A stretch of DNA of 64,000 nucleotides from Nostoc sp. TCL26-01 (GTDB lineage Bacteria; Cyanobacteriota; Cyanobacteriia; Cyanobacteriales; Nostocaceae): positions 2,744,804-2,808,803 of the forward strand of contig NZ_CP040297.1 in the NCBI RefSeq assembly GCF_013393945.1. Reading direction: 5' to 3'. The position numbers and the translations under genes are program-made. This document shows, piece by piece, positions 9,235-18,556 of the stretch. Each line of letters begins with the position of its first letter. Positions within the stretch are counted from its first letter, which is position 1. The notes beneath the pieces are model-generated. The model was not told the DNA's origin and searched no databases. It saw nothing but the letters and a program-made list of their open reading frames with translations.

Positions 9235-10437
9235 ATGAGGATGAAAATAGCAATGAATCGTGGGTTAACTCAGCCAAAAAATCAGCAAAGACTAGTAGGG
9301 ATTGACTTATTTAGAGGCATAGCAGCCTATGCTGTCGTCTTGATTCATGCTGGAACTTTAATGCTTTACTCTGGCTTTCCTTCTGATGGCTGGACAGCAG
9401 TCTTAATGGAAATGAGCCGATTTGCTGTGCCTTTTTTCCTCGCCTCATCGTTTTATTTGATGACTAAAAAGCTATATGTCAATGAACACCAATCTTCTGT
9501 TACTTCTATCTTTAAATCTCGTTCAGAGAGATTACTAGTTCCTTATTTTCTCTGGAGTCTGATTTATTTATCTTTGCGGGTTTTGAAAACTGTCAGTGAG
9601 TCGGGAAATATTAGTAACTTATTTCAAGATCCAGCTTTACTAATTTTCCTCGGTGGTGCTTCCATTCATCTTTACTTTTTACCTCTGCTATTTACAGGTA
9701 GTTTTTTAATCATTGTTGCTGAATTTTTAGTTCGTCACCGGATTAGGTTGATCACACTAATAGCTTTGTCTGTCATGAGTATTGTCATCTATGAGTTACA
9801 AATAATATCAGGTAATGATTTCCAATTCTTTGCTAAATTTGGCGCTGATTGTTTAGCAGAACTTAATGCTTGTTCAGTTGCCTGGCAAAGTGTTGAGAAA
9901 GCCTTATTTCCTGATAACAACGATAACCAAATATTGAGGTTAGTGTTAGTGGCGATCGCCTGGTTAATTAAATGTTTACCTTATGTTTTACTGGCGATGA
10001 TTATGAATCACCCAGCTATCAAAAAGAGAATCACCAACTTTCATCAAAAACAAGCCCTATATTGCTTAATATCTGCAATACTGATTTCGACTTTATGGTT
10101 AATGAATTTATTTAAAATATTTTATTTTCCTCAATCCATATACGAAATAGGTACGGCTTTTTCTTTATTGCTGTGTGGTTTAGCTTTATCCAATAAAGTT
10201 TCGCAATCATCTTATATTGCAAACTTGGGCATATCTTCTTTCGGTATATATCTGATCCATTATTTAGTATTGACAATATATATAACCGTAATCACTAAAT
10301 TAGCACCCAAATTCATGGTCATAACACCGATGATTACCATACTACTAATAACTACAGTGGGATTTTTTACTAGCTGGATAATAGTGTCTAATTTGATGAA
10401 ATACAAAACAATTTCTAAAACGTTATTTAGTGCCTAA
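9235..10437 (+). CDS. Acyltransferase 3 family membrane protein (first of three)
   Basis: Integral membrane O-acyltransferase, 400 residues with about ten helices, expected to move an acetyl or short acyl group onto a sugar of the exported glycan. The N-terminal helix holds the family pattern G-I-D-L-F-R-G-I-A followed by V-L-I-H-A-G, where His is the proposed catalytic residue. It begins 7 bases after the ligase gene stop and contains alternative in-frame ATGs at 9241 and 9253. It is the first of three consecutive members of the same family, each distinct in sequence. Confidence 0.85.
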   Translation: MRMKIAMNRGLTQPKNQQRLVGIDLFRGIAAYAVVLIHAGTLMLYSGFPSDGWTAVLMEMSRFAVPFFLASSFYLMTKKLYVNEHQSSVTSIFKSRSERLLVPYFLWSLIYLSLRVLKTVSESGNISNLFQDPALLIFLGGASIHLYFLPLLFTGSFLIIVAEFLVRHRIRLITLIALSVMSIVIYELQIISGNDFQFFAKFGADCLAELNACSVAWQSVEKALFPDNNDNQILRLVLVAIAWLIKCLPYVLLAMIMNHPAIKKRITNFHQKQALYCLISAILISTLWLMNLFKIFYFPQSIYEIGTAFSLLLCGLALSNKVSQSSYIANLGISSFGIYLIHYLVLTIYITVITKLAPKFMVITPMITILLITTVGFFTSWIIVSNLMKYKTISKTLFSA

Positions 10438-10484
10438 ACTCAAGATGATGTTGATTCGGCTTTTTGGTAGAGGAGGTTTTTAGC

Positions 10485-11561
10485 ATGAGTCATAGCACTC
10501 TTTCCCATCAAAGTACTGTTTTCAAAACTCAATTATCCCAATATTTATATTTTATTCGCGGTGTTGCTATAGCTTTTGTCGTTATTGGCCACGTCATTGG
10601 TTACAACATCGCCTATGGAATGCGGCAAATATATAATTCTGATCTCTCTTTTTTAGGCTGGATATGTGATTTAATTAATACGTTTCATATGCCTACCTTC
10701 TTTATAGCATCTGGGATTGCCTTTACTGCTTTTAGCAATAAAAATATAAGTTACAAAAAGTTTTTTACCTCTAAATTTCAAAAGTTACTCATACCCTTGA
10801 TTGTCTGGTGTCCACCTTATTTCATTCTCCAGTCTTTATCTAAAGCAAAACCTTTCTCTGTGACTGATGTAATTACCGCAGTCATCTTTCCCTATGAGAT
10901 ATTTTGGTTTTTACACGTGCTGATTTTCACAACTCTATTTGCTTTTCTCTATTTTAAAAACTTTAAATCAATCATAGGCTATTCATTATTATCAGTCGGT
11001 TTATTTATCGCTAGTACATTGCTCAATAATCCAGAGATTCAAAAATACTTTTTCTGGAATCTTTTCTACATATTTGGTGTTTTGATTACGGGTTATCTAC
11101 CTAAACTAGAAACATTCATGGCTAAGAATGGTCATGTATTCACAAATATAGTTATTCCTGGTTTATGCCTAGCGATGATGGTGATTTGTGAATATTTTCT
11201 TCCCAAGGATGCCAGAATTGACTATCTGCGAATGATTAACGGCATAGTTGGTTTTATATTGCTGTATTTTATCTCTATGCAGTTAATTAACCGCGTCGAA
11301 AAGCAAGCGAATAACAACCTCTTACATAAATTTATTCAATGCTGTCAATATTTGGGTGCAGTAAGTATAGCCATCTACCTATTTCATGGCTACTTTACAG
11401 GCTTCTCCAAAGCTATCTTATTAAAATTCCTAGGATTACCGCATCCAAGTTTGTACTTTGTTGTTGTTTCTTTCATGGGAATCACAGGCCCGTTATTAAT
11501 GTATGAGATTTTGAAAAGTAGAAGTAAACCATTCCTATTTTCCATAGGAGCAGCTAAGTAA
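10485..11561 (+). CDS. Acyltransferase 3 family membrane protein (second of three)
   Basis: Polytopic membrane O-acyltransferase of about 358 residues. The first helix has Y-F-I-R-G-V-A-I-A followed by V-I-G-H-V-I-G, the Arg and His pair typical of the family, and a later F-H-M-P-T-F-F segment resembles OafA/WecH-type proteins. The start at ATG 10485 is chosen because a strong ribosome site GAGGAGG lies at 10470-10476, 8 bases upstream; a TTG at 10464 is in frame but precedes that site. Expected role is O-acetylation or similar decoration of the glycan made by this locus (inference). Confidence 0.85.
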   Translation: MSHSTLSHQSTVFKTQLSQYLYFIRGVAIAFVVIGHVIGYNIAYGMRQIYNSDLSFLGWICDLINTFHMPTFFIASGIAFTAFSNKNISYKKFFTSKFQKLLIPLIVWCPPYFILQSLSKAKPFSVTDVITAVIFPYEIFWFLHVLIFTTLFAFLYFKNFKSIIGYSLLSVGLFIASTLLNNPEIQKYFFWNLFYIFGVLITGYLPKLETFMAKNGHVFTNIVIPGLCLAMMVICEYFLPKDARIDYLRMINGIVGFILLYFISMQLINRVEKQANNNLLHKFIQCCQYLGAVSIAIYLFHGYFTGFSKAILLKFLGLPHPSLYFVVVSFMGITGPLLMYEILKSRSKPFLFSIGAAK

Positions 11562-11610
11562 AATTCAGTCCTTCCCATCTCCCTAGTATTGATCAAATCA
11601 GGAAAAATCT

Positions 11611-12687
11611 ATGAATCAAAGTTCTCAATCTAGACAAAAGCTTTATAGCCTCCAAGCATTACGGGGTTTGGCAGCAGTCTTAGTAGTATTAGCTCATTGT
11701 GATCTCATATTTAACCAAAATTATGGTAAAGATTTTTGGTTTAAAATTTTCAACTTTGGTGGCTCTGGTGTAGACTTTTTCTTCGTTTTAAGTGGATTTA
11801 TTATCTTATATATTCATCAGCGTGAGATTGGTAATCCCGCGAAAGTCAACACCTTCTTAATCAAGAGATTTTTGAGAATATATCCTATATACTGGGTATT
11901 TCTCGGTTTAAAAATGCTAGCTTCTTTTGTATTTGCTTACAATCCAGAGACAACCGAGCGCAGTTTTCTAGAAATCATCAAAGCCATCACTCTCTTTCCT
12001 CAAAACAGAAGTATTTTATCTACTAGTTTCTTGGGGGTGAGTTGGACATTAAGCTTTGAAATTATGTTTTACATAATTTTTGCTTTACTGATTGGTGTTT
12101 CTAGCAAAATCGCTTACCCAATTATTGCTGTTTGGCTATTAGGTGTGTTTGGTAATTTTGTCGGCATCATTGATCTACCAAGAGGCAACATCATCCTCAA
12201 TTTTGTTTTCAGTGAGTATAATTTAGAATTTGCGCTTGGTTGTTTGGCTGCTTATTTATTTATGCAGCACAAAATTAAATGGGCAATGCCTTTAATTTTG
12301 GTGGGATTATTTTTATACGCATTTGCGGCAGTCAATTACTATTACCAAATATTGCCTATATCACCAGTAATCAAATTTGGTATTCCTTCCATGTTGTTGG
12401 TGCTGGGTTTTGCATCCTTAGAAAGAGCGAGGAATATTAATGTTCCTGGGGTACTTTCATATCTAGGTGATGCTTCCTATTCGATTTATCTGGCACATGG
12501 ATTTGCTATCAACAACATCAGTAAAGTTGTAGAGAAGATTTATCCAGATGTGACGCAGAACATTCTGATTTTAAATTCTGTGGGAATCTTGATTGCAGTG
12601 CTATCAATTATATTTGGCTGTTTAGTTCATTCCCTGATTGAGAAGCAGTTGATGTTTAGCTTTAAACCGAAATCTGCCAATGCTTAA
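11611..12687 (+). CDS. Acyltransferase 3 family membrane protein, OafA-like (third of three)
   Basis: Membrane O-acyltransferase of 358 residues, closest of the three to the OafA/YrhL type. The N-terminus has A-L-R-G-L-A-A followed by V-L-A-H-C-D, and G-S-G-V-D-F-F-F-V-L-S-G-F, the classic second signature of the family, appears near residues 51-63. About ten hydrophobic segments follow, with no C-terminal SGNH domain. A third acyltransferase in a row suggests that the polymer carries more than one acyl decoration or that different positions are modified (inference). Confidence 0.88.
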   Translation: MNQSSQSRQKLYSLQALRGLAAVLVVLAHCDLIFNQNYGKDFWFKIFNFGGSGVDFFFVLSGFIILYIHQREIGNPAKVNTFLIKRFLRIYPIYWVFLGLKMLASFVFAYNPETTERSFLEIIKAITLFPQNRSILSTSFLGVSWTLSFEIMFYIIFALLIGVSSKIAYPIIAVWLLGVFGNFVGIIDLPRGNIILNFVFSEYNLEFALGCLAAYLFMQHKIKWAMPLILVGLFLYAFAAVNYYYQILPISPVIKFGIPSMLLVLGFASLERARNINVPGVLSYLGDASYSIYLAHGFAINNISKVVEKIYPDVTQNILILNSVGILIAVLSIIFGCLVHSLIEKQLMFSFKPKSANA

Positions 12688-12723
12688 TTAGTCAATGAAT
12701 GCTTTTGATAACAACAGATAAAA

Positions 12724-13893
12724 ATGGCACAGCAAGTAATTGACTCTACTAACAACAACCATTTAACAGCACCAAAGCAAAAACGTTACCGAGTGGTGTT
12801 GCTGCATCCTAGTGCAGGTGTGAATTGGAGTGGTGGTTCGGAGATTTTTGCTATAGAATTAGCACGGCGCTTGAGTGGATATTTTGATGTAGAACTTTTG
12901 AGTGGTGCGCCTTGTGGTGATTTTTCCCAGCCATCTGGGGGTATCCCTCGGACTCATGCTTTTGAATTTGTGCGAAATCCGTTAATTTCTGGATTTGTGC
13001 ATAAGTTTATGAGTCATCCAGAAATAGTTATAGAACACGTCAGTAATTTTTTACCTTGTACTATTCGCCTATTAACTAAGCCTGTTGATTTGATATTTCC
13101 TTGCAATGATTATGGCGGGATGGCAGTAGGCGCTGTGGTCAGATTTTTTAAAGGTACACCAATACTATTTACCGAACACGTGGGTTTGATGGGGGGTGGC
13201 AAATCATTATCCCGGAATTTGCGCTTTCATCCTAATCAATTAGTAGTTTTCTCAGAAAAAATAGCCGCATTTGCCCGTAATTTAGCCCCGCAACAGAATA
13301 TTGTTATCATTCCCAACGGTGTAGATGTAGACAAGTTTACTCCAATAGGCAACCAGATCGATTTTGGTTTACCAAAACCTGTGGTTCTCTGTGTCGCCTC
13401 CCTGAAGCGCAATAGCCACAAGCGCATCGAATTAGCTATGCAGGCGATCGCCAAATTACCCCACGCCAGTTTACTATTATGTGGTGATGGTATTGACCGT
13501 GATTATTTCCAAGCTAAAGGTGATGAGTTACTAGGAAAGCAGCGTTTTCAAATTCAAAGCTTCCCCTATGAACGAATGCCAGAAGTTTACCGCAGTGCGG
13601 ATGTATTTACCCTACCTTCGATTGACGAGCCATTTGGACTTGCTTATGTCGAAGCAATGGCTAGTGGTTTACCAGTAGTTGCCACCGATGATGAAATGCG
13701 GCGAGAGATTGTCGCTGATGCTGGTATGGTATGTGATGTAACGAATTTGGAGATTTATGCTCAAGCCCTAGAGCAGGTTCTTAACCAAGATTTAAAAATG
13801 CGATCGCGGCAAAATGCTTTACGGTTTAGTTGGGAAGCGATCGCCCTAAAATATCGTGATTTAATTTTAGCAACTATTGAAAAACAGCGTTGA
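12724..13893 (+). CDS. Glycosyltransferase family 4
   Basis: GT-B glycosyltransferase of 389 residues. The N-terminal domain starts with the acceptor loop W-S-G-G-S-E near residue 38. The donor-binding domain includes I-P-N-G-V-D-V-D-K-F near residues 196-205, V-A-S-L-K-R-N-S-H-K-R and the E-x7-E motif in E-P-F-G-L-A-Y-V-E-A near residues 301-310. It follows the acyltransferases by 36 bases on the same strand and precedes two GT2 genes. It would add one sugar of the repeat unit; donor and acceptor are unknown. Confidence 0.87.
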   Translation: MAQQVIDSTNNNHLTAPKQKRYRVVLLHPSAGVNWSGGSEIFAIELARRLSGYFDVELLSGAPCGDFSQPSGGIPRTHAFEFVRNPLISGFVHKFMSHPEIVIEHVSNFLPCTIRLLTKPVDLIFPCNDYGGMAVGAVVRFFKGTPILFTEHVGLMGGGKSLSRNLRFHPNQLVVFSEKIAAFARNLAPQQNIVIIPNGVDVDKFTPIGNQIDFGLPKPVVLCVASLKRNSHKRIELAMQAIAKLPHASLLLCGDGIDRDYFQAKGDELLGKQRFQIQSFPYERMPEVYRSADVFTLPSIDEPFGLAYVEAMASGLPVVATDDEMRREIVADAGMVCDVTNLEIYAQALEQVLNQDLKMRSRQNALRFSWEAIALKYRDLILATIEKQR

Positions 13894-13933
13894 TTTACTT
13901 TAACTAACTTATTAAATTGAGGAGCCAAAAATT

Positions 13934-14890
13934 ATGCCCAAAGTTTCTGTAGTGATTCCCGCTTATAATGCGATGGCTTATCTGCCAACAACGCTAGATA
14001 CGCTGTTTCAACAAACCTTCACTGATTTTGAAGTCCTGATAATTAATGATGGTAGTACAGACAATATCATCGAGTGGATTTCTCAATTGGCAGACTTACG
14101 CATCCGGTTAATTACACAAGAAAATCAAGGTTTAACAGGCGCACATAATACTGGTGTGATTCATGCTCAAGGGGAGTATATCGCCTTCTTAGATGCTGAT
14201 GATTTGTGGGAACCAACTAAACTGGAAAAACAAGTCGCTTGTTTAGATAAAAATCCCGAAGTGGGACTAGTAGATACCTGGGTGATGTTAATAGATGAAA
14301 ATGGCACATCAACCGGTACTGTTTTAAAAACTAATGGTGAAGGCAATATCTGGAAACAGATTATCCAATGTACTACAGTTGTTTGTGGTAGTTCTCCTTT
14401 AGTTCGCAGTGTTTGTTTTCAACAAGTGGGATTATTTGATCCTGCAATGGGTGGTTCATCAGACTGGGATATGTGGATTCGCATTGCTGCTCGTTATGCT
14501 TTTGCCTTAGTCAAAGAACCATTAACTCTCTATCGCCAACATCGTAGTAGTATGTCAAAAAACTGCGAAAGAGTGTTTAGAGAAAACCAAGCCGTCATCG
14601 AAAAAACATTTAAATCTGTACCAGCAGAATTGCAATACTTAAAGCAACATACCTATGCTCTAGTTTATTTATATTTAGCATGGAGAGCTTTAGATAACAG
14701 AAATTACGAACAAGCCATTTATTATCGTCAACAAGCTCATACCTGTGATCCAAAAGTGATTTACTCTCGTTCTGGAATAGCGCAAAAATTTGCCATTGTC
14801 GTCACCCGTTTCTTTGGTAATTCGGGATTAGATGGAGTCCGCAACATCAGCCGAAATTTACGCCGCACTCTCCTAGCTTTAATGCCTTAA
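13934..14890 (+). CDS. Glycosyltransferase family 2 (GT-A fold)
   Basis: Inverting GT2 enzyme, 318 residues, cytoplasmic. Motifs: V-S-V-V-I-P-A-Y-N at the N-terminus, N-D-G-S-T-D near residues 36-41, and the metal-binding D-A-D-D-L-W near residues 89-94. A ribosome site GGAG lies at 13920-13923, 10 bases before the ATG. It is a close paralogue of the next gene: the first hundred residues match almost position by position, including I-I-N-D-G-S-T-D-N-I-I-E-W, which indicates a tandem duplication followed by divergence, mainly in the acceptor-side C-terminal half. Confidence 0.9.
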   Translation: MPKVSVVIPAYNAMAYLPTTLDTLFQQTFTDFEVLIINDGSTDNIIEWISQLADLRIRLITQENQGLTGAHNTGVIHAQGEYIAFLDADDLWEPTKLEKQVACLDKNPEVGLVDTWVMLIDENGTSTGTVLKTNGEGNIWKQIIQCTTVVCGSSPLVRSVCFQQVGLFDPAMGGSSDWDMWIRIAARYAFALVKEPLTLYRQHRSSMSKNCERVFRENQAVIEKTFKSVPAELQYLKQHTYALVYLYLAWRALDNRNYEQAIYYRQQAHTCDPKVIYSRSGIAQKFAIVVTRFFGNSGLDGVRNISRNLRRTLLALMP

Positions 14891-14895
14891 TCTTA

Positions 14896-14925
14896 AAAAT
14901 ATAGGACTCATATTTGATTTTTAAC
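14896..14925. repeat. Solitary end of a foldback element
   Basis: The stretch ATAGGACTCATATTTGATTT is the inverse of the right end of the repeat at 37703-37854. No partner end was seen nearby, so this is probably a solo end or a decayed copy. It is followed by C/T-rich short tandem repeats (14941-15012) ahead of the next gene. Confidence 0.55.
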
Positions 14926-15036
14926 AACTCAATACATTTCTACTCTCTCTCTACTTCCTTCTTCCCTATTGCCTATTGCCTATTGCCTCTCTACTTCCTT
15001 CTTCCCCATTCCAGTGTAAATAAATAAGTGTGTTCT

Positions 15037-15996
15037 ATGCCGAAAGTAACTGTTGTCATCCCTTCCTATAATGGAATGAAATATCTCCCCGCCACGGTGG
15101 AGAGTGTCTTACAACAAACCTTTAGAGATATCGAAATCTTAATTATTAATGATGGTAGTACCGACAATATCATTGAATGGGCTACACAAATTACAGACCC
15201 ACGAGTTAGACTAATTTCTCAAGAAAATCAAGGCTTATCAGGAGCGCGAAATACTGGCATTATTAACGCAGCAGGAGAATATATCGCCTTCATTGATGCT
15301 GATGATTTGTGGCTACCGACTAAGTTAGAAAAACAAGTACAATGCTTAGATAATTCACCCCAAGCTGGGCTAGCTTATACATGGACAGCTTGGACTGATG
15401 AAACAGGTAAACCCACAGGTGTAGTAGTCGCTTCCCATGTAGAAGGTGATGTTTGGGAACAGATGGTTGTCAATGACAAAATATCTAACGGTAGTTCAGC
15501 AATGGTACGCCGTGTTTGCTTTGACAAAGTAGGACTATTTGATAGAGAATTAACTAGTTCTGAAGACCGTGATATGTGGATTAGATTAGCAGCACATTAT
15601 CACTTTGCCGTAGTCAAAGAACCATTAACACTCTATCGCCGCCACTCACAAAGTATGAGTAAAAATCGTCCCAAGATGTTGAAAAATATCCGGCGAGTGT
15701 TTGAAAAAACCTTTGAATCTGTACCAACGGAATTACTATACTTAAGAAACCGTAGCTACGCTTGGATCTTTCTTTATACAGCGTGGACTTGTATGGACGA
15801 AAAGAATTACCAAGAAGCAATCAAATTTCGTCAACAAGCAATTTTACATTACCCACAAATCTTTTTTACATCATACTGCCTACGTTTGAGCCTAGCCGTA
15901 TTGATTATGCAATTGTTAGGTACTCAAGGTTATGATAACTTGCGATCGCTCACTCGCCATCTCCGCCGCTTAGTTTTGGGTGTTGCTGCTTCCTAA
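15037..15996 (+). CDS. Glycosyltransferase family 2, paralogue of preceding GT2
   Basis: Inverting GT2 glycosyltransferase, 319 residues from the ATG at 15037; a GTG at 15028 is in frame but lies before the family-conserved M-P-K-V-T-V-V-I-P. It keeps N-D-G-S-T-D and D-A-D-D-L-W. Shared segments with the upstream gene (residues 30-45 and 85-100) show a common recent ancestor; the second halves differ more, which suggests different acceptors. An intergenic block of pyrimidine-rich repeats separates the two genes. Confidence 0.9.
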   Translation: MPKVTVVIPSYNGMKYLPATVESVLQQTFRDIEILIINDGSTDNIIEWATQITDPRVRLISQENQGLSGARNTGIINAAGEYIAFIDADDLWLPTKLEKQVQCLDNSPQAGLAYTWTAWTDETGKPTGVVVASHVEGDVWEQMVVNDKISNGSSAMVRRVCFDKVGLFDRELTSSEDRDMWIRLAAHYHFAVVKEPLTLYRRHSQSMSKNRPKMLKNIRRVFEKTFESVPTELLYLRNRSYAWIFLYTAWTCMDEKNYQEAIKFRQQAILHYPQIFFTSYCLRLSLAVLIMQLLGTQGYDNLRSLTRHLRRLVLGVAAS

Positions 15997-16058
15997 TTCC
16001 TCTAGCAACACAAAAAATCTGATTATTTCTGTCACCTAGCAATATCAGCCTCATCATA

Positions 16059-17333
16059 ATGCTCATCAACAAGCTAAAACCATTATTATCTGGTCAATTT
16101 ATTCGTAACGTTAGTTGGCTAGGCACAGCAGAATTAATCAATCGGATTTTTCGCTTAGGCACAACTATCACTTTATCTCGAATGTTTAGCTCCCAAGATT
16201 ATGGAGCAATGGCGATAATTTACACTATATTTGAATTCGCAAATGTTTTCACTTTGCGGGGTGGAATTGGTGCGAAGATTATTCAAGCTGATGAACAGGA
16301 TATCAAAACTATATGTAATACATCCTTCTGGTTAAACCTAATTCTCTGTGGTTCTGTATTCTGTTTTCAGTGTGCAGTAGCTTTTCCCATCGCCCAATTT
16401 TATAATAACCAACAGTTAATTTTACCCATTTGTGCTTTATCTGTTGTCTATCTCATATACCCCATGTATATGGTGAATGCTGCCATAATTGAGCGCAATA
16501 ATAATCTGAAAGTTACAGCAATATGTAACGCAACTCAAGCATTTGTTGGTAATGCTGTGACAGTGATTCTAGCTGTGATGGGGCTGGGGGTTTGGGCTAT
16601 AGTTTTGTCAATGGTTTTATCAACTCCGGTGTGGGTAATTATTACTTGGAAAAATAGCTCTTGGCGACCTCCTAAATCATTTTCCCTAGATAAATGGCGG
16701 GAAGTAATGAATTTTGGTAAAAATATCCTTGCCGTTGAATTTTTAAATAGAATTAGAAACAATTTAGATTATTTATTAGTGGGTAAATTCCTCGGTACAG
16801 AACAGCTAGGAATTTACTTTTTCGCTTTCAATGCCGGTTCTGGTATCAGCATGAATGTGATTAATACTTTTATGTCTGCTTTATTCCCCCATATCTGTGC
16901 CGTGAGAGAAAATTTGGCAGAATTCAAAGCCAGATATTTAAGTAGCCTAAAAAAGGTTATGTCTATTGTGCTACTGATTATCATGGCACAATCAATTCTC
17001 GCCCCTATATATGTCCCGGCTGTGTTTGGTCAGAGATGGAAAGTAGCTGTACCCATATTAATGTTAATTTGTTTATCGGTGATACCCAGAGCTTTCGGCT
17101 GGGCAAATGCACTGCTACTAAATGCTGTAGATAAAACCCATATCAACTTACGCATTAATTTTTTGTTCACCATGTTCTTTGCAGCAACAATACTGTTTAC
17201 AGTCAAATGGGGAATATTTTGGGTAGCTGTTGGCGTTGTGGTATCTCATGCTTTATTTATCCCTGTTTCAGCCATCTGGACTTATAGATATGTTTTCCAT
17301 AATCGTATCAATGCTTTAAGCAAAGTTAATTAA
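16059..17333 (+). CDS. Wzx-type polysaccharide flippase (MOP superfamily)
   Basis: Lipopolysaccharide/lipid-linked oligosaccharide flippase of 424 residues with about twelve to fourteen hydrophobic segments. The start V-S-W-L-G-T-A-E-L-I-N-R-I followed by T-L-S-R-M-F-S-S-Q-D-Y-G-A is characteristic of the Polysacc_synt/WzxC group, and D-Y-L-L-V-G-K-F-L-G-T-E-Q-L-G-I-Y is the second family block near residues 228-245. It would move undecaprenyl-linked repeat units to the periplasm for the ligase/polymerase at 7785. Its place between GT2 genes fits a Wzx/Wzy-dependent pathway. Confidence 0.92.
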   Translation: MLINKLKPLLSGQFIRNVSWLGTAELINRIFRLGTTITLSRMFSSQDYGAMAIIYTIFEFANVFTLRGGIGAKIIQADEQDIKTICNTSFWLNLILCGSVFCFQCAVAFPIAQFYNNQQLILPICALSVVYLIYPMYMVNAAIIERNNNLKVTAICNATQAFVGNAVTVILAVMGLGVWAIVLSMVLSTPVWVIITWKNSSWRPPKSFSLDKWREVMNFGKNILAVEFLNRIRNNLDYLLVGKFLGTEQLGIYFFAFNAGSGISMNVINTFMSALFPHICAVRENLAEFKARYLSSLKKVMSIVLLIIMAQSILAPIYVPAVFGQRWKVAVPILMLICLSVIPRAFGWANALLLNAVDKTHINLRINFLFTMFFAATILFTVKWGIFWVAVGVVVSHALFIPVSAIWTYRYVFHNRINALSKVN

Positions 17334-17370
17334 ACAGCAAAATTTTCTTTTGTATATCTGTACTAAAACT

Positions 17371-18381
17371 ATGCCTACCATATCTGTCATCATTCCTGCA
17401 TACAACGCTGAACGCACAATTTTAGAAACTATCACTTCAGTGCAGCAACAAACATTTTCTGATTGGGAAATCATTGTCATTAATGATGGCTCAACTGACA
17501 AAACACTAGAAGTTCTGCAAAGTATTACAGACGATCGCCTAAAAGTTTTTTCTTATGAAAATAGTAGAGCTTCTGGCGCTCGTAATCATGGAATTACTCA
17601 TGCCACTGGCGAATATATTAGCTTTCTTGATGCTGATGACTTGTGGACACCAGATAAACTAGAACTACAACTTGCTGCATTGCAAGCCCATCCAGAAGCG
17701 GGAGTTGCTTACAGTTGGACTTATACAATTGATGAAAAAGGCGAATTATTAAAACCTTTTGAGCCTGTTTATCAAGGCAATGTGTATTATGATTTGTTGA
17801 TGGCAAATTTTTTAACTAATGGTTCTAATCCTCTCATTCGTAGAGCTGCTGTTACCTCTGTCGGCTATTTTGATATCAGCCTCAGATCAGGGGAAGACTG
17901 GGATTATTGGTTGCGGTTAGCACATCAATGGCAATTTGTTGTCGTCCCTAAACATCAAATCCTTTACCGCCGTTCTGTTACCTCCAAGTCTTTCAAATTG
18001 CAAGTGATTAGAGAAGCGAGTCTGAGGATTTTAGATAAAGCTATGCAGGTAGTTCCCTTAGAAAGACAATACCTAAAAAATTATAGCTTATCTAATATAT
18101 ATCGCTATAACGTAGAGCTATATCTAGATAGCATTGAGAATAACTCTACAGTCGATATTAAATACGTGCTGGGCAACCTATGGAACTATATCCGACTAAA
18201 ACCAGAAAATTTAAAACAAATATACACATATAAGTTGCTGCTGAAAATTTTCCTAGTGATAGTAATTTCGCCAAAACTTATGAGTCGTCTATTACAGTTC
18301 ATCAGAGGCATCAAGCAGGGAAAAAATATTCAACAAAGCAACAATGAAGCTGATACACTAACAAGTTATCGACCACAATGA
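17371..18381 (+). CDS. Glycosyltransferase family 2
   Basis: Third GT2 of the locus, 336 residues from the ATG at 17371. A TTG at 17350 is in frame, but the conserved I-S-V-I-I-P-A-Y-N follows the ATG directly. Motifs N-D-G-S-T-D near residue 36 and D-A-D-D-L-W near residue 88 are intact. Similarity to the two GT2 proteins upstream is clear over the catalytic domain but weaker than theirs to each other. The stop codon is immediately followed by a foldback repeat. Confidence 0.9.
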   Translation: MPTISVIIPAYNAERTILETITSVQQQTFSDWEIIVINDGSTDKTLEVLQSITDDRLKVFSYENSRASGARNHGITHATGEYISFLDADDLWTPDKLELQLAALQAHPEAGVAYSWTYTIDEKGELLKPFEPVYQGNVYYDLLMANFLTNGSNPLIRRAAVTSVGYFDISLRSGEDWDYWLRLAHQWQFVVVPKHQILYRRSVTSKSFKLQVIREASLRILDKAMQVVPLERQYLKNYSLSNIYRYNVELYLDSIENNSTVDIKYVLGNLWNYIRLKPENLKQIYTYKLLLKIFLVIVISPKLMSRLLQFIRGIKQGKNIQQSNNEADTLTSYRPQ

Positions 18382-18382
18382 C

Positions 18383-18536
18383 GGTAACTCATATCTTGCA
18401 CCAGGCGACTAGAAGTCGCGGCTATACAGACAAAACCCGCCTACGCGGGTTAAAAGCTTGATTTTAAGTTAGTCCGCGCAGGCTCGCTTGTATGCAATTT
18501 CTAATCACTAGGGCTATGTGCAAGATGTGAGGTAAC
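18383..18536. repeat. Foldback (MITE-like) element with mini-hairpin ends
   Basis: Imperfect terminal inverted repeats GGTAACTCATATCTTGCAC and GTGCAAGATGTGAGGTAAC (16 of 19 match) bound a 154-base element one base after the stop of the GT2 gene. Inside are the palindrome GCGACTAGAAGTCGC, the hairpin ACCCGC/GCGGGT, and a GTTAGTCCGCG segment. The same internal plan recurs at 35719-35834 and, broken up, at 52276-52305. Confidence 0.75.
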
Positions 18537-18556
18537 TTATTAGTAATTAACTACCA

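Noticed and set aside
18383..18536. Small RNA gene from the strong hairpins
   Set aside because: The hairpins coincide with a dispersed repeat family and no promoter or conserved RNA was recognised.
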